From Erythrobacter aurantius (GTDB taxonomy: Bacteria > Pseudomonadota > Alphaproteobacteria > Sphingomonadales > Sphingomonadaceae): a stretch of 64,000 bases of DNA. The notes under the pieces are model-generated. The model saw nothing but the letters and a program-made list of their open reading frames with translations, did no database searches and had not been told where the DNA came from. Positions 43,032-52,648 of this stretch are shown here, piece by piece; positions within the stretch are counted from its first letter, which is position 1, and the number at the start of each line of letters is the position of its first letter. Where the stretch lies: assembly GCF_023823125.1 (NCBI RefSeq), contig NZ_CP090949.1, positions 2,566,001 through 2,630,000 of the forward strand, written 5' to 3'. Position numbers and translations under genes: made by a program.

Positions 43032-43054
43032 CGCCGGGCAATTACAGCCCGGCG
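43032..43054. terminator. Bidirectional hairpin between convergent plsC and lysR
   Basis: 8-bp perfect arms CGCCGGGC/GCCCGGCG with loop AATTACA, which includes the lysR stop codon. No U-run on either side; it may slow or stop both converging transcripts. Confidence 0.5.
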
Positions 43055-43926
43055 CGCACCAGCCAATCGTGGAACAGCCGCACAGGGCGATATTCGAGCG
43101 CCGTGGGCTTGCACACGAACCAATAGCTGTAGGGACTTTGCACCTCGGCCCCCGGCAGGTTCGTCAGCCGGTTGTCCGCCGCACGCCGCAGGTGATCGTC
43201 ATGCATGATCGCGATGCCCAGCCCCTGCGCAGCCGCTTCGAGCATCAGCTGGCCGGAATCGTAATGATCGATCGCGGCGGGCTCCATCTCCTCCAGATCG
43301 TTGGCCTTTTTCCACGCGACAAAGCTTTCGGGCAGTTCGTTGTGGATCAGGAACGTCTGCTTGGCGAGGCCTTCGGGCGTGATCCGGTCACCGATCGCGA
43401 TGGCGGTGTCGCGTGAACAGATTGCGTGGACCAGATTGTGATCGAGCCGCACGGCATGGAGGCCCGAGGCCGGTCCGCGCGAAAGGATGATCGCGGCATC
43501 CAGCGTATCGCCCACGCGGTCTTCCAGATGCGGCGCGGTGTCGATGTCGATATGCAGCAGCGGGTGGCGCTTGCGCAATTCGCCAAGGCGCGGGAACAGC
43601 CGCTGGCTCCCGAACATCGGCAGCACGCCGAGCCTGAGGCGCAGGAGCGAGATATTGTCCGACTGGCTTTCGACAGCGCGGGTCAGCGATTCCAGATGCG
43701 GGTTCACCGCCTCGTAGAACGCCTGCCCTTCGTCGGTCAGTTGCATCGACTGGCGGGCGCGGGTGAACAGCTTCTTGCCCACGAATTCTTCGAGATTGCT
43801 GATCCGGCGTGAAAGCGCCGACGGGCTCAGGCCGATCTCCTCCGCCGCCGCACGGGCAGAACCCAGCCGGACGGTACGCATGAATGCTTCGAGGGCTCGC
43901 AAGGGAGGAAGACGACGTGATGGCAT
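43042..43926 (-). CDS. LysR family transcriptional regulator (GcvA-like)
   Basis: A 294-residue protein. The N-terminal start RRLPPLRALEAFMRTVRLGSARAAAEEIGLSPSALSRRI is that of the GcvA/AmpR-like branch; the effector domain follows from about residue 95. The target is unknown: no divergent gene faces it, since corC upstream is on the same strand. An AT-rich repeat GCAAAA-N11-TTTTGC (43976-43998) 50 bp ahead could be its own binding site. Confidence 0.92.
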   Translation of the reverse strand: MPSRRLPPLRALEAFMRTVRLGSARAAAEEIGLSPSALSRRISNLEEFVGKKLFTRARQSMQLTDEGQAFYEAVNPHLESLTRAVESQSDNISLLRLRLGVLPMFGSQRLFPRLGELRKRHPLLHIDIDTAPHLEDRVGDTLDAAIILSRGPASGLHAVRLDHNLVHAICSRDTAIAIGDRITPEGLAKQTFLIHNELPESFVAWKKANDLEEMEPAAIDHYDSGQLMLEAAAQGLGIAIMHDDHLRRAADNRLTNLPGAEVQSPYSYWFVCKPTALEYRPVRLFHDWLVRAGL

Positions 43927-44037
43927 GAGCAGGCTCCTAGATCACAAGGAGATACGCTCGTCGAGCCAATTGGATGCAAAAAATCGAAGAAATTTTGCGT
44001 AAGCCGCGCCGATCATGCGGTTATTGCAAGGGCGCGC

Positions 44038-44979
44038 CTACCCGTCGTCGTCTTCTGTGGCGATGCTGGGGGCGTGCAGACGCAGACGCGTCACGTGGGT
44101 TTCGTCACCCGCCGTTACCTCAATCCGCCAGCCGCTGGGATGTTCCAGCATCGTGCCCACGGGCGGAACGGCCTCGGCCAGAACGAAGGCGAGCCCGCCG
44201 AGCGTATCGACCGCTTCGGCCACTTCGGCGAGGCGCGGATCGACCAGTTCGGCGACATCGTCCAGCTCGGCGCGGGCATCGCAATCCCACATCCCTTCGC
44301 CAATAGAAACGATCAGCGCCTCGGGCGTTTCGTCATGCTCATCCTCGATCTCGCCGACGATTTCCTCGACCAGATCCTCGATCGTGATCAGCCCGTCGGT
44401 GCCGGAAAATTCATCCAGCACGATCGCCAGATGCACCCGGCGGCTGCGCATGTCAGCCAGCACGTCGAGCGCGCCCCGCGTCTGCGGCACGTATAGCGGC
44501 TGACGCATCAGCACGGTCCAGTCGCGCGGCGGGGCTTTGCCGCGGGCGAGATAGGGGAACACGTCCTTGATGTGGATCATGCCGATGACGTTATCGAGCG
44601 TACCGCGATAGACCGGCATGCGCGAATGGCCGTTCTCGCTGAAGCTGTCGACCAGATCGGTCCAGCTGATCGAGGCTTCGACTGCGACGATCTCTCCACG
44701 CGGCACGGCTACATCATCGGCGTCGTGTTCGCTGAAATGGAGGAGGTTGCGCAGCATCTGCCGCTCAACCGGCGACAGATCGCCATTGGCGCTGCCGTTT
44801 TCGTGGGTGGCGCCGTCGTCGTTTTCGTCCTCGTGCTCGTCGATAGCCTCTTCGAGCTGCGCACGCAGCGAACGATCGCTGTCTCCGACGCGAACGATTT
44901 TCCTGAAAGCGTGGCCGATGTTGGACAACAGCCCGCTGCTACTCTCCGCGTCTCCGGCGGGGGATGAAGAATCGGGCAT
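44038..44979 (-). CDS. corC: CorC/HlyC family CBS-pair protein
   Basis: A 313-residue cytoplasmic protein with an acidic N-terminal segment, two CBS domains (VPRGEIVAVEASISW..., IVLDEFSGTDGLITIEDLVEEIVGEI) and the C-terminal CorC_HlyC domain. It lacks the DUF21 membrane part. The family takes part in magnesium/cobalt efflux or Mg homeostasis. Last gene of phoH-membrane protein-ybeY-corC; starts 12 bp after the ybeY stop. Confidence 0.93.
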   Translation of the reverse strand: MPDSSSPAGDAESSSGLLSNIGHAFRKIVRVGDSDRSLRAQLEEAIDEHEDENDDGATHENGSANGDLSPVERQMLRNLLHFSEHDADDVAVPRGEIVAVEASISWTDLVDSFSENGHSRMPVYRGTLDNVIGMIHIKDVFPYLARGKAPPRDWTVLMRQPLYVPQTRGALDVLADMRSRRVHLAIVLDEFSGTDGLITIEDLVEEIVGEIEDEHDETPEALIVSIGEGMWDCDARAELDDVAELVDPRLAEVAEAVDTLGGLAFVLAEAVPPVGTMLEHPSGWRIEVTAGDETHVTRLRLHAPSIATEDDDG

Positions 44980-44991
44980 GGCCCTGCGTGA

Positions 44992-45498
44992 TTACTCCTT
45001 TAAGTCACGGTCCCCATATGGGTCCGGTATGCCCAATTTTGCAAGAGCCGCGATTTCCAGCGCCTCCATCGCCTCCGCTTCGGCATCCGAATGGACGTGA
45101 TCGTGCCCCGCAAGGTGCAGCAGGCCGTGGACGATCAGGTGGGCGGCGTGGTGTTCCAGCGATACGCCCTTCTCCGCCGCCTCACGCGCGCAGGTTTCAT
45201 GCGCCAGCGCGATATCGCCGAGCATTACCGGCGGGCCGTCCTGCTCCAGATCGAGCAGTTCCTCACGCTCCAGCATGGGGAAGGAGAGAACATTGGTCGG
45301 CTTGTCGCGCTGCCGCCATTCGCGGTTGAGCGTGTGGACTTCGGCATCGCAGGTGAAGAGCAGGCTGACGCAAAGGCGCGGATTGGCGATTTCGGGTGCG
45401 ACTGCGCCAACCGCCGACGCCGCGCGTTCGGCCAGCGCGTCCCATCCTTCCGGCCACCCACCTTCGGGCCAGTCTTCGATGTCGGTTTCGAGTTCCAT
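44992..45498 (-). CDS. ybeY: Endoribonuclease YbeY
   Basis: A 168-residue metalloprotein for 16S rRNA 3'-end maturation and ribosome quality control. The zinc motif HGLLHLAGHDH and LGDIALAHETCAREA are diagnostic. ATG 45498 overlaps the stop codon of the upstream membrane protein gene by one base (TGATG), indicating coupling; the earlier ATG 45537 is less likely. Confidence 0.95.
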   Translation of the reverse strand: MELETDIEDWPEGGWPEGWDALAERAASAVGAVAPEIANPRLCVSLLFTCDAEVHTLNREWRQRDKPTNVLSFPMLEREELLDLEQDGPPVMLGDIALAHETCAREAAEKGVSLEHHAAHLIVHGLLHLAGHDHVHSDAEAEAMEALEIAALAKLGIPDPYGDRDLKE

Positions 45499-45854
45499 CA
45501 ATCCGTCTGCACTTCCTGCAATGGCGTGCCGTCGCATAAGGGATCGGGACCGAGGTTGTAACCCATGTTCCCACGGCCTGCGGGTCTGACGCGGTCATAG
45601 CAAATCTGCGTATCGCCGGGCGCCGCCAGCACCAGCAGCGTACAATAGGCCCAGCTTCCCGCCATCACGAAAGCCAGCAGCGCGCGCCATGTCCAATGGA
45701 TCGCGCCGCGCGCACCTCTCCACGCGAGCAGCGCGACCGAAAGCGCCCAGAAGATCGACAGGCGCAGGAACCAGTCGTCGTGATCGAGGAACACCACGAG
45801 AAGGATTAAAAGCGGCAGGACGAACAGCGCCGCGTATATGGCGAACCATACCAT
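45498..45854 (-). CDS. Small membrane protein inserted in the phoH-ybeY operon
   Basis: A 118-residue protein with three likely helices (AIYAALFVLPLLILLVVFLD; LSIFWALSVALLAW; LLAFVMAGSWAYCTLLVLAA) and a C-terminal tail with two Cys (CYDRVRPAGRGNMGYNLG, CDGTP) placed on the far side. Start ATG 45854 is 44 bp after phoH. The stop overlaps ybeY. No family recognised; the position between two RNA-metabolism genes is unusual, as phoH and ybeY are normally adjacent. Confidence 0.8.
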   Translation of the reverse strand: MVWFAIYAALFVLPLLILLVVFLDHDDWFLRLSIFWALSVALLAWRGARGAIHWTWRALLAFVMAGSWAYCTLLVLAAPGDTQICYDRVRPAGRGNMGYNLGPDPLCDGTPLQEVQTD

Positions 45855-45898
45855 TGCGGCGCCTCTTGTGCCGCTGTCAGCTCTTAGAGATCCCACCG

Positions 45899-46930
45899 TC
45901 AGGCATCCGGCCCCTCATACGCCTCGACTATGCGACCCACGATCGGGTGGCGCACCACGTCGGCGGCGGTGAAGCGGATCGTGCCGAAGCCTTCGATCCC
46001 TTCGAGCTTCTCCACCGCATCGGCAAGGCCGCTCATCCGGTCGCCGCCGGGAATGTCGACCTGGCGCGGGTCGCCGCAAACCACCATCCGGCTGTTCTGC
46101 CCGAAGCGGGTGAGGAACATCTTCATCTGCTCGCGCGTGGTGTTCTGCGCTTCGTCAAGGATGATGAAGCTGTCCGCCAGCGTGCGCCCGCGCATGAAGG
46201 CGATGGGCGCAATTTCGATCTCGCCGCTGGCGATGCGCCGCTCCACCTGTTCGGGCGGCATGCAGTCATACAGCGCGTCGTACAGCGGGCGCAGATAGGG
46301 ATCGACCTTGTCCTTCATATCGCCGGGCAGGAAGCCGAGCTTTTCCCCCGCTTCCACCGCCGGACGCGACAGGATCAGACGTTGCACGCTGCCCGACATC
46401 AGCTGGCTGACGGCCTGCGCCACCGCGAGATAGGTCTTGCCCGTCCCCGCGGGGCCAAGCGCGAAGATGATGTCGTCCCGCGCAAGGCTACGCATATAGG
46501 TGATCTGGGTCGCCGAACGCGGCACGATCGTCTTGCGCCGGGTGCGGATCATGATCGGCGGTTCTTCGCGTTCGCCGCTGATGATCCCTTCGAGCGTGGG
46601 TTCGTTCGACATCACGATCAGCGATTCGATCGCCCCCGCGTCGAGATCCTGCCCCAGCGCCAGCCTGTCATACATAGTGGTGAGCGTTTCGCGGGCACGG
46701 GCCACCGCGTCCTCCGGCCCTTCGATCATCACCTTGTCGCCCCGCGCATGGATATAGACCCCCAGCCGGTTTTCCACCTGCACCAGATTGGCGTCGAATT
46801 GTCCGAAAAGCGGCCCCAGCAGGGACTGGTTCTCAAACGACAGCTCTGCCCTCGCCCGTCCGTTTTCGGTTGCATGGATGGGACCCGGCAGAACAGCCGG
46901 ATCGATGGCGCTGGTCGGTCGTCGGCCCAT
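45899..46930 (-). CDS. phoH: PhoH family protein (PhoH-like ATPase)
   Basis: A 343-residue protein with an N-terminal KH-like part (VEGPEDAVARARETL-type segment) and a P-loop ATPase domain: Walker A LGPAGTGKTYLA, Walker B FIILDEAQNTTREQMKMFLTR. YbeZ/PhoH proteins are proposed RNA helicases or ATPases acting with YbeY in ribosome maturation. First gene of the operon that leads to ybeY and corC. Confidence 0.95.
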   Translation of the reverse strand: MGRRPTSAIDPAVLPGPIHATENGRARAELSFENQSLLGPLFGQFDANLVQVENRLGVYIHARGDKVMIEGPEDAVARARETLTTMYDRLALGQDLDAGAIESLIVMSNEPTLEGIISGEREEPPIMIRTRRKTIVPRSATQITYMRSLARDDIIFALGPAGTGKTYLAVAQAVSQLMSGSVQRLILSRPAVEAGEKLGFLPGDMKDKVDPYLRPLYDALYDCMPPEQVERRIASGEIEIAPIAFMRGRTLADSFIILDEAQNTTREQMKMFLTRFGQNSRMVVCGDPRQVDIPGGDRMSGLADAVEKLEGIEGFGTIRFTAADVVRHPIVGRIVEAYEGPDA

Positions 46931-47092
46931 AGGTTCCTTTACGCTTGGCCTGATGTTCGAGTCGGAAGGTTACGCTCCCCCCGGATCAAAGCAAGCACCG
47001 CCCCCGCGCATGACGGTGGAAAGTAACGCACGCGTCACGAATATGGTATGCGACGGGGCAACAGGAATCGGAAGCTGGGGAGTGGAATTGTC

Positions 47093-47674
47093 ATGATGTT
47101 CAGGACTGGTCTGCTGGCGGGGTGCCTTGCGCTTGCGGCGTGCGCGCAGGGCGATACCGCAAGCGAGAGCGAGGAAGCGACCGCCCCGACAGCGGCGGAG
47201 CAAGAAGACGCGGCGCTGGCACAAGCGGGTGAGGACATTCGCCGGTTCCTGCTTCAGAATTACCCCGATGCCGCGCCCGGCCAATATGCGCTGGCGTTTT
47301 ACGATCTGGATGGCGACGGCGCGAACGAGGCGATCGTCCACCTGATCTCGCCCTTTTTCTGCGGCAGCGGCGGATGCAACACGCTGGTGCTGACGCAGGC
47401 CGGGACGATGTGGCGCGAAGTCGCCAATATCTCCGTCTCGCGCACGCCCGTCGGAGTGGCCGACACTGCGAAAAACGGATGGCAGGACATCACCGTCACC
47501 ATCGGCGGGGGTGGCGGCGAATGGGGAATTGCGCAGCTTGCCTTTGATGGCGAAGCCTATCCTTCCAATCCCACGGTCGAACCCGCGATCATGGTGGAGA
47601 CACTGGGGACGGAATTGATCGCAGAAGAACCGGAAATGCTGCCGCTTGAGGCGGAAGCCGCCTCAACCGAATGA
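47093..47674 (+). CDS. Lipoprotein with acidic linker, function unknown
   Basis: A precursor of 193 residues with a lipobox LAAC (signal [11 protein letters not shown]), an acidic Ser/Glu/Ala linker, then a domain with [15 protein letters not shown], a calcium-loop-like motif found in FG-GAP/EF-hand-type repeats, and a Cys pair (FFCGSGGCN). A Gly-rich turn (GGGGGEW) follows. It may bind calcium in the periplasm. Ends converge and overlap miaB by 12 bp. GGGGAG lies ahead of ATG 47093. Confidence 0.8.
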   Translation: MMFRTGLLAGCLALAACAQGDTASESEEATAPTAAEQEDAALAQAGEDIRRFLLQNYPDAAPGQYALAFYDLDGDGANEAIVHLISPFFCGSGGCNTLVLTQAGTMWREVANISVSRTPVGVADTAKNGWQDITVTIGGGGGEWGIAQLAFDGEAYPSNPTVEPAIMVETLGTELIAEEPEMLPLEAEAASTE

Positions 47675-49015
47675 GGCGACGCGTTCCCTGACCAGACCCC
47701 GGATCGAATTCGGTCCGGCTTCGACCAGTTCGGCTTCGATCATGTCACCGATCGCGGCCGGGGCATCGAACCACACCGATTGCAGCCACGGCGATTTGCC
47801 GAGCCACTGGCCTTCGTGCTTGCCCTTGCGCTCGACAAGGACCTTGCAGGTCTTGCCCACGCTCGCCTGGTTGAAGGCCAGCTGATCGCGGTTGAGCCGG
47901 GCCTGAAGCCGCTGGAGGCGATCGTCCATCACCTCTTTCGCGATCTGGTTGTCCATCGTCGCGGCAGGAGTGCCGGGACGCGGCGAGTATTTGAAGCTGA
48001 AGGCGGCGGCATAGCGCACTTCATCGACCAGCCGCAGAGTGTCTTCGAATTCGGCCTCTGTCTCACCCGGAAAGCCGACGATGAAATCGCCTGAAAGCGC
48101 GATATCGGGCCGCGCTTCGCGGAACCGTTCGAGCAGCCGCAGATAGCCTTCCGCCGTATGCGCGCGATTCATCGCCTTGAGCACCCGGTTGTTGCCTGAC
48201 TGCACCGGCAGATGGAGGTAAGGCATCAGTTCTGCCACTTCGCCATGGGCGGCGATCAGATCGTCTTCCATGTCGTTGGGGTGGCTGGTGGTGTAGCGGA
48301 TGCGTTCCAGCCCATCGAGCTTCGCCAGCGCCCGGATCAGGCCAGCAAGGCCGAGGCTGCGCCCCTTGTCATCCTCTCCCGACCACGCGTTGACGTTCTG
48401 CCCCAGCAGCGTGATCTCCCGTGCGCCGGCTTGGATCAGCCTTTGCGCTTCGTCGATCAAGTCGCTGTAGGGCCGCGATATTTCCGCACCGCGCGTATAG
48501 GGGACGACGCAATAGGTGCAGAATTTGTCGCACCCTTCCTGCACCGTCAGGAACGCGGTGGGCGAACGCCGCTTGCGCTTGGGCAATTGATCGAACTTGG
48601 CGATGGCGGGCATGTCGGTATCGGTCGCGCGTTCGCCCTTCACCGCCTTGTCGAGCATTTCGGGCAGGCGGTGATAGGCCTGCGGGCCGACCACCATCGA
48701 CACTGCCGGAGCGCGCGCCATGATTTCCTCGCCTTCGGCCTGCGCGACGCACCCCGCAACCGCGATCAGCGGGCTGGTGCCATCCTCGCGGCGCAAGCGG
48801 CCGATGTCCGAATACACCTTCTCCGCCGCCTTTTCGCGGATGTGGCAGGTGTTGAGCACCACCAGATCAGCCTCTTCGCCATCAGGCGCGGGGACAATGC
48901 CCTTTTCCGCCAGCAATTCGCCCATGCGTTCGCCGTCATAGACGTTCATCTGGCAGCCGAAGCTTTTGACCCTGTAGGTGCGCGGGGTCTTTGGGGAAGT
49001 GGTGTGCGGTTTCAT
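47663..49015 (-). CDS. miaB: tRNA-2-methylthio-N6-isopentenyladenosine synthase
   Basis: A 450-residue radical-SAM methylthiotransferase acting on A37 of tRNAs reading U-starting codons. It has three domains: UPF0004 with three Cys (FGCQMN, NTCHIR, AGCVAQ), the radical SAM triad CDKFCTYC, and a TRAM domain at the C-terminus. The [4Fe-4S] clusters fit supply by nfu elsewhere in the window. Confidence 0.96.
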   Translation of the reverse strand: MKPHTTSPKTPRTYRVKSFGCQMNVYDGERMGELLAEKGIVPAPDGEEADLVVLNTCHIREKAAEKVYSDIGRLRREDGTSPLIAVAGCVAQAEGEEIMARAPAVSMVVGPQAYHRLPEMLDKAVKGERATDTDMPAIAKFDQLPKRKRRSPTAFLTVQEGCDKFCTYCVVPYTRGAEISRPYSDLIDEAQRLIQAGAREITLLGQNVNAWSGEDDKGRSLGLAGLIRALAKLDGLERIRYTTSHPNDMEDDLIAAHGEVAELMPYLHLPVQSGNNRVLKAMNRAHTAEGYLRLLERFREARPDIALSGDFIVGFPGETEAEFEDTLRLVDEVRYAAAFSFKYSPRPGTPAATMDNQIAKEVMDDRLQRLQARLNRDQLAFNQASVGKTCKVLVERKGKHEGQWLGKSPWLQSVWFDAPAAIGDMIEAELVEAGPNSIRGLVRERVASFG

Positions 49016-49100
49016 GATTGCCGCGCGCCTTAGCGCCCTTGGCGCGCAGGTTCAATCGGCGAGCACTTGCTTGTTCCGGCAGTCATGGCATCAAGGCGGC

Positions 49101-49601
49101 ATGATCAAGCCCGCGCTTTCCGCCCTCGCCCTTCTCGCCGCCGCATCGCCGGTGCTGGCCCATGACGATGCACCGCCATCCGCCGAACAGCAGTTTGCCG
49201 AGATCGCGTCATGGGAAGGTCGCTGGAAAGTCGCCGAAACGGATGCGCTGCAAATCGTGTTCGAAATCACCGCGCGCGGCAAGACGGTGGTCGAACGCTG
49301 GGAAACCGCGAGCGGGCTGCATTCGATGACGGTCTATCATCTTGATGGCGGCCACGTGATCGCCACCCACTATTGCCCGCAAGGCAACCAACCGAGGCTG
49401 GAATCCACGCCGGGTGAGGATGGCCAGATCGCCTTTGCCTTTCGCGACATCACCGGGCTGGACGACGGTGAAAGCCATGCGTTCACGCTCGACTGGGCCA
49501 TGCGCGGCGATGGCACTCTTGTGCGGACCGAAGTGTATCGCAGTGCCGAGGGGCCGGGCGAACCGGGCCGTTACACCCTTTCGAAAGCTGAGGACGAATA
49601 G
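49101..49601 (+). CDS. Secreted protein of unknown function (DUF1579-like)
   Basis: A 166-residue precursor with a signal peptide cut after VLAH or VLA (residue 19-20). The mature part has EIASWEGRWKVAETDALQIVFEITARGKTVVERWE and MTVYHLDGGHVIATHYC, like lipocalin-type DUF1579 or similar beta-barrel proteins. AAGGCGG precedes ATG 49101; the open frame upstream overlaps the miaB promoter region. A single Cys. Role unknown. Confidence 0.78.
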   Translation: MIKPALSALALLAAASPVLAHDDAPPSAEQQFAEIASWEGRWKVAETDALQIVFEITARGKTVVERWETASGLHSMTVYHLDGGHVIATHYCPQGNQPRLESTPGEDGQIAFAFRDITGLDDGESHAFTLDWAMRGDGTLVRTEVYRSAEGPGEPGRYTLSKAEDE

Positions 49602-49621
49602 TCAGCCGTCGCTGCGCGGGT

Positions 49622-50548
49622 TCAATCGCGCCGCTGTTCTTCCTCGCGCCGCGCCTGATGCACGCAAGGCTCAAGCTGGCGGATGCTCCGGCCCGGATGC
49701 ACCCTGTCCGCGGGGCCGCACTCCACCATCGGCTTGGGAACGGAATTGGCCTGCACCACGCTTAACGCATCGTCGCTGCCATAGGCCGCAATCCAGGTGA
49801 CGCAATCGGCCAGCGGGCGCACCTTGTGCTTGGTGAAGGAACTGTTCTGCGGCCCGCAATTCACCGTGAACACCTCCGCCGCCGGATCGACATCGAAACG
49901 GGCAAAGCGGCGCAGCACTTCGCCCCTTTCGTTGAAGACGGTGCGCTGCACGTCATTGGTCATCGCATCACCGGCATAGAATGGCGATGTGTTGAACATG
50001 TAGGCGCGCACTTCGGGGTATTTGATCGAAACCTCCGTCGCCAGCGCCCCGCCCAGCGAATGGCCGGTGACGACCCATTGCGGATCACTGCCCCAGCGCT
50101 CGCGCTCGGCCTCGAAATATCGCAGCGCGATCTCGATCTGGTCGCTGCGCAGCGTGCCGTAGAAAATGTCGGTGAAGCCGTCGAAATCGGTGCCACGAAA
50201 CGCCATGATCCGCGCCACCGGCTTGCGCCCCGGATCGCCATCGCTGCCGGGCGCGTATTGGGCGAAGATTTCGTAGCCAAACCCCTTGTCCGCGTCCTCC
50301 TCGGCAATCGGCAGGCGCTCAAGCTGTTCAAGCAGCGGCCCGTCATCGGTGAACAGGTCATCATCGCCGGTATAGGCATTGGTCGCCGCAACCGCATAAG
50401 GCCACGCCTCCACCGCCGCATCGCGTACGAAAGCACACCACCCGCCCGGCTCATTGCGGCAGGGCGAGCGCGATTGCGAAATGTCGGGATAGGTGACGCA
50501 GCCGCCGAGTAGCAGCAGGCAAAGCGCAAGTGCGACCCGGCGCGGCAT
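49622..50548 (-). CDS. Lipase (class 3-like) lipoprotein
   Basis: A 308-residue precursor with a lipobox (LLLLGGC, Cys near 17). The hydrolase core contains AFRGTDFDGFTDIFYG and VVTGHSLGGALATEVS, the nucleophile elbow of class 3 lipases, and six or more Cys in the mature part (CVTYP, CRNEPGGWCAF, CGPQN, CVTW). It is likely a periplasmic or outer-membrane esterase. ATG 50548 is chosen over 50788, because the added segment is Arg/Ser-rich and overlaps ppiase. Confidence 0.83.
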   Translation of the reverse strand: MPRRVALALCLLLLGGCVTYPDISQSRSPCRNEPGGWCAFVRDAAVEAWPYAVAATNAYTGDDDLFTDDGPLLEQLERLPIAEEDADKGFGYEIFAQYAPGSDGDPGRKPVARIMAFRGTDFDGFTDIFYGTLRSDQIEIALRYFEAERERWGSDPQWVVTGHSLGGALATEVSIKYPEVRAYMFNTSPFYAGDAMTNDVQRTVFNERGEVLRRFARFDVDPAAEVFTVNCGPQNSSFTKHKVRPLADCVTWIAAYGSDDALSVVQANSVPKPMVECGPADRVHPGRSIRQLEPCVHQARREEEQRRD

Positions 50549-50579
50549 CACCCGTAAAACTCCCAAGGCTGGGCTGCTA

Positions 50580-51041
50580 TCAGCCCACAGTAGCCTTGAT
50601 GATCTTGCCCGGCGAACGCGGCGGTTCGCCCTTGGGCAGGGCGTGGACGTGTTCCATCCCGCTCTCGACCTGGCCCCAAACGGTATACTGACCGTCAAGG
50701 AAGCGTGCGTCTTCGAAGCAGATGAAGAACTGCGAATTGGCGCTGTCGGGATTGGCGGCGCGCGCCATCGAGCAGGTGCCTTCGACATGCGGTGCGGAGT
50801 TGAACTCGGCCTTCAGATCGGGCTTGTCGCTGCCGCCCATGCCGGTGCCGGTCGGATCGCCGCCCTGCGCCATGAAGCCCGAAATCACGCGGTGGAACAC
50901 CACGCCGTCATAAAACCCTTCGCTCGCAAGCTCGGTGATGCGCGCGACATGGCCCGGTGCAAGATCGGGACGCAGGGCGATCACCACATCCTTGCCTTCG
51001 CCATCGCCAGTGTCGAGCGTGAAAGTGAGCTTGTCTGCCAT
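50580..51041 (-). CDS. Cyclophilin-type peptidyl-prolyl isomerase
   Basis: A 153-residue protein without a signal peptide, hence cytoplasmic. GFYDGVVFHRVISGFMAQGGDPTGTGMGG and SMARAANPDSANSQFFIC are the cyclophilin active-site segments; the Arg-Phe-Gln set is present. It is PpiB-like. AGGAGA precedes the start. Upstream, mgtE diverges with a 99-bp gap carrying its promoter. Confidence 0.95.
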   Translation of the reverse strand: MADKLTFTLDTGDGEGKDVVIALRPDLAPGHVARITELASEGFYDGVVFHRVISGFMAQGGDPTGTGMGGSDKPDLKAEFNSAPHVEGTCSMARAANPDSANSQFFICFEDARFLDGQYTVWGQVESGMEHVHALPKGEPPRSPGKIIKATVG

Positions 51042-51140
51042 TGGGTATTCTCCTGATTTGGTTTGAAAGCCGCTATAATGGCTTGAGCCGCCGTGTCACC
51101 CGCTTGCTTTTCATATTCGCTTACCTAAACCCTCGCAGCC

Positions 51141-52589
51141 ATGGTCGATCCTGCCGCACTTGATGAGAAAACCCTCCCCGTCGACACGGCGGAGGATGAC
51201 GTGCGCCCGGACGACCGGATCGATGACGAGCGCCACGACGAGGAAAACCGGCTGAAGCCGCGTTACATCGCGGCAGTGCGCGACGCGCTGGAGGACGGGG
51301 ACAAGGGCGCGGTCTATGACCTTGTCGAACCGCTCCACCCCGCCGACATCGCCGACCTTATCGAGCTGACCGACCGCGAGGATCGCGCGCTGCTGGCCGC
51401 CGCCATCACCGACCTTATGACGGTCGAAGTGGTCGCCGAGCTGAACGATCACGTCCGCGAGGCGATGATGGAGGCGCTGCCGGCAGAGGCGGTCGCCTCG
51501 ATCGCCGAACAGCTCGAAACCGACGACGCCGTCCAGCTGCTCGAAGACCTCGACGAAGACGACCAGAAAGCGATCATCGCCGAGCTCGACCCGGAAACGC
51601 AGGCCGCGGTGGAAAGCGCGCTGGCCTATCCGGAGGAGACCGCGGGCCGTCTGATGAGCCGCCACGTGATGGCGGTGCCCGAACATCTGACCGTGGGCGA
51701 CCTGATCGATTACCTGCGTGAACATGGCGATCTGGAACATGATTTCCACGAAGTCTTCGTGATCGACGCCGCGCATCACCCCGTCGGCACCTGCGCGCTC
51801 AACTGGATCCTTACCACTCCGCGTAATGTCCGGCTGACCGACGTGATGAAACGCGACCAGACGCTGATCCCGGTGACGATGGATCAGGAAGAGGTCGCGC
51901 TGATGTTCCAGAAATACGCGCTGATCTCTGCCGCGGTGGTGGACGAAAGCGGGCGGCTGGTCGGCCAGATGACGGTGGATGATATCGTCCACATCATCTC
52001 CGAAGAGGCAGGCGAGGACGCACTGCTGCTTTCGGGTGTGGGCGATGGCGACATCAACGAACCGATCCGCGAAGCCTATACCGCCCGCGTGCGCTGGCTG
52101 ATCGCGAACCTAGGCACGGCGGTGGTCGCATCGGCCATCATCGCTTTCTTTGGCGCGGCGATCGAACAATTGGTGGCGCTTGCCGTGCTGATGCCGATTG
52201 TCGCCAGCATCGGCGGCAATGCCGGCACGCAGACAATGGCGGTTGCGGTGCGCGCGATTGCCACCAACCAGCTGACGCGGGCAAACACCTGGCGCATCGT
52301 CAGCCGCGAATTGCGCGTCGCGCTGCTCAACGGGGTGACTGTCGCAGTGCTGATCGGGATTGCCGCAGGCGTGCTGTTCGGCTGGCAGATGGGCGCGGTG
52401 ATCGCGCTCGCGATGGTCGTCAACATCGCGGTGTCGGGGCTTGCCGGAGTGCTTGTCCCCGTCGCGTTCGAGCGCGTGGGACAGGACCCTGCGGTCGCTT
52501 CCAGTGTGTTCGTGACGATGATCACGGATTCGATGGGCTTCCTCGCCTTCCTCGGCTTGGCAGTGGCGGCAGGACTGGCGCCGCTCTAG
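51141..52589 (+). CDS. mgtE: MgtE-type magnesium transporter
   Basis: A 482-residue channel/transporter. It has an acidic N-terminal helical domain (ALPAEAVASIAEQLETDDAVQLLEDLDEDDQKAI), two CBS domains with AGRLMSRHVMAVPEHLTVGDLI, and a five-helix membrane part with the pore region PIVASIGGNAGTQT. Mg binding to the acidic cytosolic parts closes the gate in studied homologues. A TATAAT box (51074-51079) lies 61 bp upstream without a clear -35. Confidence 0.95.
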   Translation: MVDPAALDEKTLPVDTAEDDVRPDDRIDDERHDEENRLKPRYIAAVRDALEDGDKGAVYDLVEPLHPADIADLIELTDREDRALLAAAITDLMTVEVVAELNDHVREAMMEALPAEAVASIAEQLETDDAVQLLEDLDEDDQKAIIAELDPETQAAVESALAYPEETAGRLMSRHVMAVPEHLTVGDLIDYLREHGDLEHDFHEVFVIDAAHHPVGTCALNWILTTPRNVRLTDVMKRDQTLIPVTMDQEEVALMFQKYALISAAVVDESGRLVGQMTVDDIVHIISEEAGEDALLLSGVGDGDINEPIREAYTARVRWLIANLGTAVVASAIIAFFGAAIEQLVALAVLMPIVASIGGNAGTQTMAVAVRAIATNQLTRANTWRIVSRELRVALLNGVTVAVLIGIAAGVLFGWQMGAVIALAMVVNIAVSGLAGVLVPVAFERVGQDPAVASSVFVTMITDSMGFLAFLGLAVAAGLAPL

Positions 52590-52648
52590 CTTGGGGAATG
52601 TCGCGAGAAGCTGCTCGCAATCTCCTGCGCACTCCCTAGATTGCTCGC

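Noticed and set aside
45689..47026. 445-codon plus-strand frame opposite phoH
   Set aside because: Antisense to phoH and its neighbour; no domain and high Arg/His content.
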